Shown here piece after piece: positions 1 through 10,308 of a stretch of DNA of 64,000 nt. Origin of the DNA: Anaeramoeba flamelloides (lineage: Eukaryota; Metamonada; Anaeramoebidae); the NCBI GenBank assembly GCA_027625915.1, contig JANTQA010000012.1, positions 7,586,501 through 7,650,500 of the forward strand. The letters run 5' to 3'. Within the stretch, counting starts at the first letter, position 1. Every line of letters starts with the position of its first letter. Under the pieces are notes generated by a model. The model was not told the DNA's origin, ran no database searches, and was given only the letters and a program-made list of their open reading frames with translations. Made by a program: the position numbers and the translations under genes.

Positions 1-651
1 CATTTTTGTAATAGAATATTCTTTTAGAAAACTTAATAGTTTTCTTTTTAACTTATATTTTTTTCCAATTTCAGCATAGTTAGTTGATATTTCTTTCTTC
101 TTTCACTGAAAAATAAAATAAATTATAAAAAGCTGATGAATTTTGGATTGTTCTAAAATTAAATAAATGAATCTAACTTTTTAAAAATGATAATGTGAGG
201 GAAAATATCATTAAAAGGAGCACAGGTCTTATAGTTATCAGATTTTTAACTTTGTTTTTCAATTTCGCAGATGTGGAAAACTTGTTTTGAATTTGCTAAG
301 AAATTTTCCTCAAAGATTTTTTTTTATGGTTAATCATCACTGAAATTTCAACTACTTGAAAAAACTTCTCTTCCTAATTATTTTTATCACAAACCAAGGC
401 TTCAAAAATACATTTGATAAGTGAAACTTATTTCTAAAAGAACTAAATCTTTCTTTAAAAATTTCATGAATTTTACAAAAATCTGATTGCGTAATTTTTT
501 TAATACTTTTTACTTACCGAATAATATTATTGAAAAAATAATCCCACAACAACAAACAAACCCGCAATTTCAAACCAAATAATAAATTTACAATTAATTT
601 TTATTTTTTTTTATTTTTCCTTAACTAAAAAACAAAAACAGATCGTAAAGA
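1..651. other. AT-rich upstream region of NAT10, no gene seen
   Basis: No coding exon is recognisable on either strand. The last 50 bases before the NAT10 start are an A-rich leader ending in an aaaaacag trinucleotide-like junction about ten bases before the ATG. That could be a splice acceptor for a 5' UTR intron or simply leader sequence. No clear TATA or initiator element can be defended. Confidence 0.5.
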
Positions 652-3600
652 ATGGGAAAAAAAAAGCTTGATGTACGTATCAAACAATTAATTGAAAGCT
701 GTGTTAAAACCAAGCACCGAAGCATGTTTGTAATTGTTGGTGATCGAGGTCCAAGGCAAATAGTTAATTTGCATTACATCTTAACAAAATCCAGATTGTC
801 TGTGCGACCGGAGATCTTGTGGTGCTATAAAAAAGGGTTAGGCTTTTCATCTGATCCAAAGAAGTTAAGATCAAAGCAAAAGAAGCTAGCAAGGAAGAAA
901 AAAAAGCATAACAAGCAAGAGTTTGTTGACACAGGAGAAGAGGATTTATTTACAAACTTTTTGATTAGCAACAAAATCCGGTATTGCTATTACAAAGACA
1001 CGCGCCGAATCTTGGGTAACACATATGGGATGTGCATTTTACAGGATTTCCAATCGCTAACACCAAATTTATTGGCGAGGACAATTGAAACTGTTGAAGG
1101 CGGGGGCATTGTTGTCTTTTTATTGAATACGATTACCTCTCTCTCGCAATTGTATACCCTGACGATGGACGTCCATTCTAGGTACCGAACGGAAAAGGAG
1201 CACAACATTGTGAATCGATTTAACGAGCGATTTTTGTTGTCCTTAAGTGGGTGTGAAAACACATTAGTGTGTGATGACGAATTGAATATTTTGCCTATTT
1301 TCCAATTTTCGAGGCAATTTAATGAAAAGAGTAGCAAAAAAAAGAAAGAGGAATTGGAAGAGTTGCAGTCAAATAAGAACGATCAATTAGTTGAGCTTCA
1401 AAAGACTCTACATGAAACAGAAATAGCAGGATCGTTAATCAAGCTGGCAAGGACTTTAGATCAAGCAGAGTCCTTGTTGCTCTTCTTAGGTGCAATCTCT
1501 GAAAAGACCCTAAGAACGACTGTTAGCATGACGGCTTCAAGGGGTAGAGGTAAATCTGCAGCACTGGGGCTAGCAATTGCAGCAGCCATTGGGTATGGTT
1601 ATTCCAACATTTTTGTCACAAGCCCCTCGCCGGAGAATTTAAAAACATTATTTCAATTCATCTTTAAGGGCTTTGATGTCTTGGGCTATTCTGAGCATTT
1701 GGATTATGAAGTTGTCCAATCAACTAAGCAATCAATGAACAAGGCAATTATTCGAGTCAACATTTTCAAAGATCACAGGCAAACAATCCAATATATCAAG
1801 CCACAGGATCAGAAAATGTTATCCCAAGCAGAATTATTGGTTATTGATGAAGCTGCAGCGATCCCATTACCATTAGTTTCCAAAATGATGGGCAATTATT
1901 TAGTTTTCCTTTCTTCAACCATTTCTGGTTATGAAGGTACAGGTAGGTCACTAAGTCTGAAATTAATTAAAAAATTAAGAACAGAAAATACCTTTTTTAA
2001 GCAGAGTTCTACGGAACTAATAAGGAAATCAATAAGTGAAAATAATGGCAACGATAATGACAATGATGATGAGAACGAAAAGGAGAAAAATGGAACCAAA
2101 AAAGCCAATCACTCTTCTAGTTTAAAAAATAGGGATTTAAAGGAAGTTGAATTACAAGATCCAATTAGATATTCTGTCAACGATCCAATAGAAAAATGGC
2201 TAAATGATTTATTATGCCTAGATGCAGTTGTTCCTGAAAGAAGTGGTTCAAAATGCCCAGTGCCTGAAAGCTGCGAATTATACTATGTTAACCGTGATAC
2301 ATTGTTTAGTTATCACAAGGCCACAGAATTGTTTTTAAGACAAATGATTGCCTTGTATGTTTCTTCCCATTATAAAAATTCGCCAAATGACATTCAATTA
2401 ATGTCAGATGCGCCAACTCACCATTTATTTGTATTGGTGGCACCTGTAACAAAAACAAGAAAATTGCCAGAAATTATTTGTGTGATCCAGGTAGCCCTGG
2501 AGGGGTTAATTTCCAAAAAAACAATGCTTGAAACACTTGGGAAGGGAAGACGTGGCGCTGGTGATTTAATACCTTGGACAATTTCACATCATTACCAAGA
2601 CGAGAATTTCGGTACCTTGTCTGGGGGGAGAATCGTTAGAATCGCAACCCGAGAAGGCTTGGAAAAAATGGGTTATGGTAGCCACGCCCTAAAATTATTA
2701 ACAGATTATTATTCTGGAAAATTTACAAATTTAAATGAAAACGAGAAAATTATAGATGATAATACACTTAAAAAAAGACGAACAAATACGGACAATAAGA
2801 ACCAGAACCAGAACCAGAACCAAGATAAGAACAAGAGTCGGAATAAAATTAAACGAATTGATGATGTGAAATCAATTAAAAATGAAAAGATAAAACCAAA
2901 AAAAAATTTACCACCTTTATTAATAAAATTAGAAAATAGAAAGCCTGAACATTTACATTATCTTGGCACAAGCTTTGGTATCACATACCCATTATTCCGA
3001 TTTTGGAAAAAAAATAATTTTTATCCAATACACATTAGACAAACTGAAAATGCATTAACTGGTGAATTTTCTTGTATTATGGTTAAGGAGATCATTACCC
3101 ATGAATTATCAGAGTCTAATTGGTTAGATCAATTCATTGTTGATTTTAGAAAAAGATTTATTTCTCTCTTGTCTTTCTCTTTTAGCAACTTTCCAATAAA
3201 TTTAGCTTTAAGTGTTTTGCAATATAACAAATTAAATTCACAGAAATTAACTTTTCAAGAATTGAAATTTACCTTTTCAAACTATGATTTAAAAAGAATT
3301 AGGAATTATGCTAGAAACTTATTAGATTACCACACAATTCTTGATTTAATCCCTACAATAGCTAGACTATATTTCAAAGGCAAAATTGATTTGGAATTTT
3401 CTCCCGTGCAATCAGCAATGCTATTAAATTTCGGTCTTCAACATAAATTGATTGATCAAATTTCGCAAGATGTTAATTTACCTAAAAATCAAATCTTTGC
3501 TTTATTTAATCAAGCATGGAGAAAGATCAATGACTATTTTATCGATATTTTGGAAACAAAAGTCGGGGAAGAGATACCCCAAATTAAAGAAGATATGTCA

Positions 3601-4092
3601 ATCGAAATGAACCCAATCGAAGAAACACTCGAAAAAACTCTAGATAAGCAAGTTATCGAAAATGAAAGAGAAAACAAAAAGAAAAACATTAAGAACAAAG
3701 CTGGAAAGAAAAAAAAGAATAATATGGAAATGGAAAAAGATGAGGAAAAGGATGAAGAAGACGAGGGTGCCGGTGAGGATAATTTTATTCGAAAGGAAAC
3801 AGAAAAGGCACAACTGAATTATTTAAGTAGATTAAATTTATCTAATTACAAAATTTCCAGTAGCAAAGAAAAATGGGAAGATCTTGGGGAAAATGCAACA
3901 AGTGGTTCAATAATTTCAGTTAAATCAGATAGAAAATTCCCAAAAAAAATTACTTCAAACAGAACAAAGAAAAAAAAATTTAAGAAAGCTCAAAAAACAA
4001 ATAAAAGAGGCGAGAACAATAGAAATAGCAATAACAATAATAGAAGTCAAAATAACAATAATAGAAGAAAGAGATCATTTAAAAAAAAATAA
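652..4092 (+). CDS. NAT10: RNA cytidine acetyltransferase (NAT10/Kre33)
   Basis: Single-exon gene for a 1146-residue protein that follows human NAT10 (1025 residues) from the first residues on. The family uses acetyl-CoA and ATP to make N4-acetylcytidine in 18S rRNA and, with an adaptor, in tRNA, in the nucleolus. Seen: the N-terminal domain with GDRG (about residue 30), WCYKK, and ETVEGGG; an ATPase/helicase core with Walker A RGRGKSA (about 297-303) and Walker B VIDEAAAIPLP (397-407); a GNAT domain with GGRIVRIA (658-665) and the acetyl-CoA loop MGYGS (673-677); the LTGEFSCIM block; then the C-terminal tRNA-binding-like region. Extra length comes from acidic/Asn-rich inserts near 463-500 and 705-760, and a Lys/Asn-rich tail of about 150 residues, as expected for a nucleolar protein. 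The loop before MGYGS reads REGLEK where animals have HPDYQG, a mild deviation. The start is chosen because GKKKLDVRI aligns with the human N terminus. Confidence 0.96.
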   Translation: MGKKKLDVRIKQLIESCVKTKHRSMFVIVGDRGPRQIVNLHYILTKSRLSVRPEILWCYKKGLGFSSDPKKLRSKQKKLARKKKKHNKQEFVDTGEEDLFTNFLISNKIRYCYYKDTRRILGNTYGMCILQDFQSLTPNLLARTIETVEGGGIVVFLLNTITSLSQLYTLTMDVHSRYRTEKEHNIVNRFNERFLLSLSGCENTLVCDDELNILPIFQFSRQFNEKSSKKKKEELEELQSNKNDQLVELQKTLHETEIAGSLIKLARTLDQAESLLLFLGAISEKTLRTTVSMTASRGRGKSAALGLAIAAAIGYGYSNIFVTSPSPENLKTLFQFIFKGFDVLGYSEHLDYEVVQSTKQSMNKAIIRVNIFKDHRQTIQYIKPQDQKMLSQAELLVIDEAAAIPLPLVSKMMGNYLVFLSSTISGYEGTGRSLSLKLIKKLRTENTFFKQSSTELIRKSISENNGNDNDNDDENEKEKNGTKKANHSSSLKNRDLKEVELQDPIRYSVNDPIEKWLNDLLCLDAVVPERSGSKCPVPESCELYYVNRDTLFSYHKATELFLRQMIALYVSSHYKNSPNDIQLMSDAPTHHLFVLVAPVTKTRKLPEIICVIQVALEGLISKKTMLETLGKGRRGAGDLIPWTISHHYQDENFGTLSGGRIVRIATREGLEKMGYGSHALKLLTDYYSGKFTNLNENEKIIDDNTLKKRRTNTDNKNQNQNQNQDKNKSRNKIKRIDDVKSIKNEKIKPKKNLPPLLIKLENRKPEHLHYLGTSFGITYPLFRFWKKNNFYPIHIRQTENALTGEFSCIMVKEIITHELSESNWLDQFIVDFRKRFISLLSFSFSNFPINLALSVLQYNKLNSQKLTFQELKFTFSNYDLKRIRNYARNLLDYHTILDLIPTIARLYFKGKIDLEFSPVQSAMLLNFGLQHKLIDQISQDVNLPKNQIFALFNQAWRKINDYFIDILETKVGEEIPQIKEDMSIEMNPIEETLEKTLDKQVIENERENKKKNIKNKAGKKKKNNMEMEKDEEKDEEDEGAGEDNFIRKETEKAQLNYLSRLNLSNYKISSSKEKWEDLGENATSGSIISVKSDRKFPKKITSNRTKKKKFKKAQKTNKRGENNRNSNNNNRSQNNNNRRKRSFKKK

Positions 4093-7000
4093 TACCCTTG
4101 AGAGATTAATTTTTAGAAAAATTAACTTTTACAAATAGATAAACATAAAAAAAAAATTTAGATTAAAATAAAATAATTATTTTTTTATTTTTCTTTTTAT
4201 TTTTCTTTTTCTTTTTCTTTTTATTTTTATTTTTAATTACACAAGTGCAAAAAAGATTTCTTCATTTTTCATCATTTTTTGATAAAATTGTGATTTTTTC
4301 ATTAACGGTGATACTTTTTAATATGAAAAAACAAAAAAAAAAAAAAGGGGGGGGGGGTTAAATTTCATTCTGAAGAAATCTTTTATAACCCATAATTCAG
4401 AAATTTAATAATAGTTGCAAAAAATATCAATATATACACCTTTTATTCTATTTGGGAAAAATTCTTGATTAAAATATTTTTTATTATTCAGATTTGTTTT
4501 TTTATTAGTTTCTTTGAGTTTTGTACAATTTTATGTTCATTTTTCTAGATCAAAAATTTCTTTCCCATGATATATATGAATCAACTATTTAGTCCTTTTA
4601 AAGAGAAGAACGAAAAATAAATTATTTAATTAATAGGGAAAATTTTTAAATTTTCAAAATAAACCTATTAATAAAATTTTTAAGAATTAATTTTTATATT
4701 TGTTAATTTCAGTAATTTATGATAGATGTTTTAATATTTTTCTGTAGTCACTTGTCCACACGTGTATTTTGATTTGTATTTTTGAGAGTAACAAATTTTT
4801 AAAAATTGTTGGATTTAATTGCTATAAAGAAATGATAATGTTGAAATGAGTATTAATTTACTTTGTGTGGAAATATTTTATAATGTTTATTTTTATCCAT
4901 TTTGATAAATGTAAAAAATATAATAAAAGATACAATCATTAAGTAAAAACTTTTTACAAAAAAATATATAAGAAAAATAATCTATGATTTGAGTTTAATT
5001 TTAATGAGCTAAATATTGAATAAGAGAAATGATAGTGGGGATTTAGTTTCATCTCTTAATTTAGAATTATTCCCCAATGGGGTTAATTTCTGATATCTAT
5101 ATCAAAATTATCTGTTACTTGGTTTATTTTCTATATTTGACTATTTTATCACAATGAAGTAAAAATGATAGTGGTATTTTTGAAACTAACAACTTAATTT
5201 ACATACAAGGAAACAACCAATAATAATTTTCAATAAAAAAAAAACTTTTAAATTTTTTTTTTCTTTTTTAATTATTATTCTTTTAATATCTTTTGTTTCT
5301 TGTTTTTATTTATCTTTTTCTTGTTTTTTCGGAAAAATAATTTTTTTCTTTCATTTTATGAAGAAAGAATTTTTTGTAGGTTATAATATTACCTATATTA
5401 TTGTTAAGATAAAATGTTTTAAATACAAGTTTCTGGTCAAAAGAAAATAAGAGTTAATTTTTTTTTAACCATCTCTCCCAATTTTAAATTATTTAATAAT
5501 TTAATATATCCAAAGTGTAAATAATAGATGGCCTAAGAATTAATTTAAATATGAATTTTTTTTAATTGAAATCAATTGTTTTTTTAATTTTTTTTCAAAT
5601 GAAATGAGATCAAAACATAATATGTGAAAAGGTCAATTACTTATGAATAATATTTTAATAATTATTTGTATAAAAAGTTGGTATAGTATAAATATACCTA
5701 TTATTTAAAAAAATTTACCTTTTTTTTTTATTATTAAAAAGAATTTTCAGCAAATCAAAAAAAAAATCAAATAAAACCCCAAATATGATTCTTTAACAAG
5801 TCTTAGAATCCAAGCTTTTCCAATACCCATATCCAAAGAAAAAAGATCATTTTAAAAATAATAACAACAGCAATTGAAATATTTTTTTATATTAATGATT
5901 TCTTTTTCTTTAATATTTTGAAATTAGATTAAATATAATTAAAATACCTTTTTATTTTATTTACAAAAACAAAAAAATTATCATTATTTTTTAATTTTTA
6001 TAAGATAAAATTTTTTCTTCTAAATTATTTATTTATTTTTTAATATTTTATATTTTTATTTTTTTGTTTTAATAAAATATTTTTAAAGTTTCAGATGTAA
6101 AAAAAAAACAACTTGAAACTTTTTTTTTTATTTATCATTTTAATTTATGAAAAGAGAGATGATTCAACAACGTGTTTCCCTATTGACATGTAATATTAAA
6201 TTTTTTTGGAAAAAAATACCTTTTCTATGATCTAGACAAGATTATCACTCATACTTGGATAATCTTTATGAAAAGAATAGAAAATGCCTAATTTATAAAA
6301 AAGGAAAGATTAAAAAAGAACGAAGAGAAAAATTTAAAGGAAAATTTAAAAAAAAAATTAAAAAAAGTAAAAACTTAATTTTTTAAAAAAGGTTTAAAAT
6401 TTGGTACCCTTATTTAAAATTCTTTTGGGGTTGTTTTCTTTTACGTTGAAAAGTATTTTGAAAATTTAGTAAATAAATTCCCGTGTAACAACTGTTTGTT
6501 TAATAACTCACTTAATATAATTTTATACAAGTGTCAGTAGAGAGCTTTTTACAAGTGTGAGACAATCAGTTAGAAGAAAAAGTATAATTTGCACCACCAT
6601 TTATCACTTTACCAAAACTTAACGCACTAAATTTGAAACAATTTGTTGATTATTTTTCTTCTGCTCTACTTTATTAATGAATAAACAAACTAAAATTTAA
6701 TGTAAAAATAATAAAAATGTACTTTCATTTTAAATATAAAAATATTTACCCAAAAAAAATAGTCTTTAATGGTTTGTATCATCAACTTGTAAGTAAATTA
6801 AAAGAATTAAATAATAAATAAAAAGAGTAAAATAAATATGGATGAAAAGGACCAAAAAACAAAAATTAAAAATAATTTTGGAGGAAAAGAGAAAAGATTA
6901 AAAACTTTATTGTGAATAGGAGAAATTTATTTTGGAGAAGATTAAATTAAGTGAGTCAAAGAGAGAAAAAGCTGTTTAAATTTTTCTTAATTTGTATAAA

Positions 7001-7106
7001 TATTGAAAAAAAAAAAATTTTTCAAAAATAAAGATAAATAAAAAATTAATTTAATTGAATTGATTCCTGTTCGAAAAAAAAAAAAATAAATAATTAATTA
7101 ATAAAT
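4093..7106. other. 3-kb AT-rich spacer between NAT10 and the BTB gene
   Basis: Convergent 3' ends of two genes flank this spacer. I see no exon, tRNA or clear repeat copy. It consists of A and T runs with one striking exception, an A-run followed by eleven G near 4347-4357. Polyadenylation signals cannot be told apart from background in sequence this rich in A. Confidence 0.5.
4332..4357. repeat. A-run followed by an 11-G homopolymer
   Basis: About fourteen A are followed directly by eleven G, 0.25 kb past the NAT10 stop. It is the only G run of this length in the window, whose DNA is otherwise mostly A and T. Confidence 0.8.
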
Positions 7107-8600
7107 TTAATCAAATTTTAATTTAGATTCACCAGCTGCGTATTCTACAGCATTAGCAATCATAAGAGCACCGTCAGTTTTCTTGTTCCAGTATTTTCTA
7201 TCGAGGTCTGAGTTAGGTGGTCTAATATTCAGAACAACAACAGCGCCATATCTTTCACCTTTTTTCTTTTCCAAGATGAGAGGTGTACCATCTGACCATT
7301 TAGCGATGAGTTCGGCACCTTCGGTTGGTTGGCCAAGGATTCTTGAAGAGAATCTTCCGCCTTCGAATTTCTTAACGTTTTCGACGATCAAATGTTCCTT
7401 TTGGATGATTGCGCCTAATTTGGATCTTTTACCTTGCTTAAGGGTACCCTTGCTCATTGGTAAGAACCCGCCTGTGGTAAGTCTACCTTGCATGACCCAT
7501 TTAGCGTTATCGTTTCTTAAGGTATGGGCTGCACAGATGACAACACTACCACCTGCTTCAACAAAGGAGGCCAGTCTGTCACCAACTTCTTGTGGATTGT
7601 GGAAAGATCTACATGAGTTGACCCAGACAACGTGATGCTTGAGCATTTCTTCAAGTGTTGGTGTTTGTGTTTCGGCATTGATCATTGTAATTTGGGAAAT
7701 ACCTGTCGACATGATCGATTTTTTGGTATTTTCACACCAGTCTTGTCCGTTTGCGCTCATGTGAAGAATCTTCATTCTTTCCTTTTGGATAATTGGTGGG
7801 CCTCTTGAGATTGGGTGCTTTTTACAATCAAAGTTGGACAGGGTTTTGAATGAGGCATCACATAATTGTTCAATGGTGTATAACATGGTTTTGGAAATTT
7901 CAGAAAATTCCTTTCTTGTCATGAGATCAAGTCTGATGAGTGGGAGGTAATCTCCAAGGACGGACTTTAAATTCTCTGGGTTTTCTTCCATTCCTTCTTT
8001 TTTACACAAGTCTTTTCCGTACTCAACAAGTCTTCTGAAAACTAAAAGCTCTGGTGCTCCGATTTGTTCAATTTTGATGATCTTGGTGATCAATTCTGGA
8101 TCTTGGCATCCTACAAAGAGATCTTTCTTTTTCCATGGTGCAACATCTTCAGCAAGGAATTTGAAGGCTTGTTCTTCTAAGGATTTTACCTTAAATTCTT
8201 GGAGGATTTCCATGACGTTGTTTTCTGTAATGTTTTTAGCCAAAAATTCGCCACAATGATTCTTCATGACTTCCATTGGGAATTTTTCACAGAATTTGAA
8301 TGTTCGGACAACATTGTCGTCACGTAATTTTGGGACGCGTGTATAACAAAATTCTAAAAGATCCAATAAATGTGCCTTGCTGAGATCTGAAATTTCAAAA
8401 GTCCATTTCTGAGTTTTGCTATCAAAGCTATAAAAGTCCTTGTTTTTACCTTCATAGAAGCATTGCTTCCAGAATTCTCCGCTTGATGCTAAGACAAGGG
8501 AATGTGCATAAATTGTAGATCCGTCAACTTTTAAAACAACATCGTGCATGTCTTTGTTGTTTAAAAGTCCTTTGAATACATCATAAATTGTTTGGTCCAT
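7107..8600 (-). CDS. BTB-BACK protein with glutamine-amidotransferase-like C-terminal domain
   Basis: Intronless 497-residue protein. Residues about 12-120 form a BTB/POZ domain: DVVLKVDGSTIYAHSLVLA is the typical first strand and helix, followed by a YTR-type helix near residue 85. Residues about 125-240 look like a BACK domain (ENNVMEILQEF, then LPLIRLDLMTRKEF). From about 275 the chain resembles a class-I glutamine-amidotransferase/ThuA-like fold: MKILHMS at the first strand, VVWVNSC near 327, then LASFVEAGGSVVICA near 350. I see no obvious Cys-His-Glu triad, so enzyme activity is not implied. BTB-BACK proteins often act as cullin-3 adaptors or oligomer scaffolds; the role of this combination is unknown. 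Codons are richer in G and C than in the neighbouring genes, which suggests high expression. The A-rich leader contains CAAAAA repeats just before the ATG. Confidence 0.85.
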   Translation of the reverse strand: MDQTIYDVFKGLLNNKDMHDVVLKVDGSTIYAHSLVLASSGEFWKQCFYEGKNKDFYSFDSKTQKWTFEISDLSKAHLLDLLEFCYTRVPKLRDDNVVRTFKFCEKFPMEVMKNHCGEFLAKNITENNVMEILQEFKVKSLEEQAFKFLAEDVAPWKKKDLFVGCQDPELITKIIKIEQIGAPELLVFRRLVEYGKDLCKKEGMEENPENLKSVLGDYLPLIRLDLMTRKEFSEISKTMLYTIEQLCDASFKTLSNFDCKKHPISRGPPIIQKERMKILHMSANGQDWCENTKKSIMSTGISQITMINAETQTPTLEEMLKHHVVWVNSCRSFHNPQEVGDRLASFVEAGGSVVICAAHTLRNDNAKWVMQGRLTTGGFLPMSKGTLKQGKRSKLGAIIQKEHLIVENVKKFEGGRFSSRILGQPTEGAELIAKWSDGTPLILEKKKGERYGAVVVLNIRPPNSDLDRKYWNKKTDGALMIANAVEYAAGESKLKFD

Positions 8601-9127
8601 TTGTTAAAAGAATGACTTCTTTTTGTTTGTTTTTGTTTTTATTTTTGTTTTTGTTTTTGTTTTTTGATTACCCAAAAGAGAGGAAATAAAAGGAGAAAAA
8701 AATTTAAACAAAGAAGTTAAAAAGAGTGAGAGGAAATTTTTTGTGGGTGAATGTTTAACCACAGGAAATGAGAACTAAAAAAAAAAAAGTGAGAAAAAAA
8801 AAGAAAAAAAAGGAAAAAAAAACAAACTTTAGAAAAATAAAATTAAAAAAAAATGAAATTTTGAAGAAATAAAAGAAATTAAAAAATCACTGTACTTCTA
8901 CAAATCAAAACCATTTAAGAACACTACCCCTGTAAAAATGGTGGAAAGGTGATGTAAATTGACCAAAAGAAAAAAGTACACAAGAAAAGGTTTGGCAATT
9001 TGTGTCATCTTCTTTTTGCCTTACAAATGAGAAAAAAATTTCACTTCATTTTCTTTTCATTTTTTCTACAGATAAAAATTATCCATGAATTAAATGATCA
9101 AACAAATAATCTTTCCTTTCAACAACC
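8601..9127. other. Leader and upstream region of the BTB gene
   Basis: On the minus strand this holds the 5' leader with about six CAAAAA-type repeats (8620-8660), then purine-rich DNA. It is the likely promoter region of the BTB gene. No defined core element could be assigned. Confidence 0.4.
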
Positions 9128-9716
9128 TGCTTGAATATGAAATAGATGTGTTTTTTTTAAAATGGGGTTATTACCTTCACAAGTTAAATAACCAAAAAGA
9201 ATAAAGCGTAATTTTCCTTCTTATTGGTGATCGATTAAAAAAAAACCTCTAACCTCTTGTTGTATTTCCTGTTCAAACCAAAGACATTACAAGAAGAAAA
9301 AGAACATACAAACAATCTAAATAATTAGTGATAATATCACTATAGTTGTTGATGTGAAAGCTTTTGAAAAGTTATCCAGCCCCTTTTAACTTGCTGAGAA
9401 TATTGAAAATCTTTTAACCTCAAGAACACATTCTTTAAAGAATGGAAAAAGGGTTGGTTATTTTAGAAGGTCTTTTATTCAACTCAATTTACAACACCAC
9501 GATTAACTAAAAAAATATTTATTTCTCTTGAGTTCTTCTTGTTGTTGATCTTAAAGGATCGATATTTTGGTCCAAATCAAATCACAATCAAATAGAATGA
9601 AACACTTGAATCTGATCCTTGATTTGATCAAAGTATCTTTTTTGTTGGTTTTTTCAAAGAATAACTATTTTCTCAATAGATCTATTTTTTGATCAAAAAA
9701 AAATTTACTTACTTAA
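9128..9716 (+). repeat. ~600-bp dispersed repeat, copy 1
   Basis: Shares a continuous direct match with 37825-38418. Shared landmarks in the same order are TTACCTTCACAAGTT, a GGTGATCGAT block, TGAACACATTCTT-like and TCTTTTATTCAAC blocks, TTGTTGATC..AAGGATCGAT, and a closing CTATTTTTTGATCAAAAAA. I estimate 75-80% identity by eye. No reading frame is shared. No terminal inverted repeat could be found, so its class is unknown. Confidence 0.8.
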
Positions 9717-10308
9717 GGGCCTGGCCATTACATTTAAAAATAATTTACTGAAATATATAAAAAAAACAAAAAAAAAATTGTTTTACAAAATGTGAAAAAC
9801 TAATAAGATTTAAATTAGAAAAAACAAAATAGATCTCAAAATTGAAAATTTATTATGAGAAGAATAATGAATTACAATCATAGAATCTTTTCTATTTGTT
9901 CAATAAAACTGGACCCCTTTGACTGAAAAAGAGTTCATAATGATAATACATATTTCGTAAGAGTATTGGAACCCGTTAAGCATTCTTTATCACACTTCAA
10001 AAAAAAAAAAAAAAAAAAAGTACTAAATACCAATACTTTTACTTCAGTTTTCAATTAAATTGAAAAAAATAATTAATATAATTATTCCTCACTTTTTTTA
10101 TATGCCAATATTTTTTTTACAAAAGAGTTATACAAAAAAAAAAAGAACAAATAAACAAACCAACAAAAAACATACACGATTAATTGTATATTTTGAATTT
10201 GAATTTAATAAAATATAATAATATTGAAAATTTCATAAAAAACAACACTCTCTTAAAAAAACTAAATAAAAATAAAAATCAAAACACAAAAAATATTATC
10301 AAAATTCA
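9717..10308. other. AT-rich spacer downstream of the frame-changed gene
   Basis: Contains only A and T runs, including nineteen or so A near 10001-10019, and the 3' flank of the minus-strand gene that ends at 10309. Open frames on the plus strand here are antisense to that gene's last codons. Confidence 0.4.

Noticed and set aside
990-1337. Minus-strand frame inside NAT10
   Set aside because: Antisense to a strongly conserved coding region; no homology.
7183-8259. Plus-strand frames inside the BTB gene
   Set aside because: Mirror frames of a well-supported gene, no independent motif.
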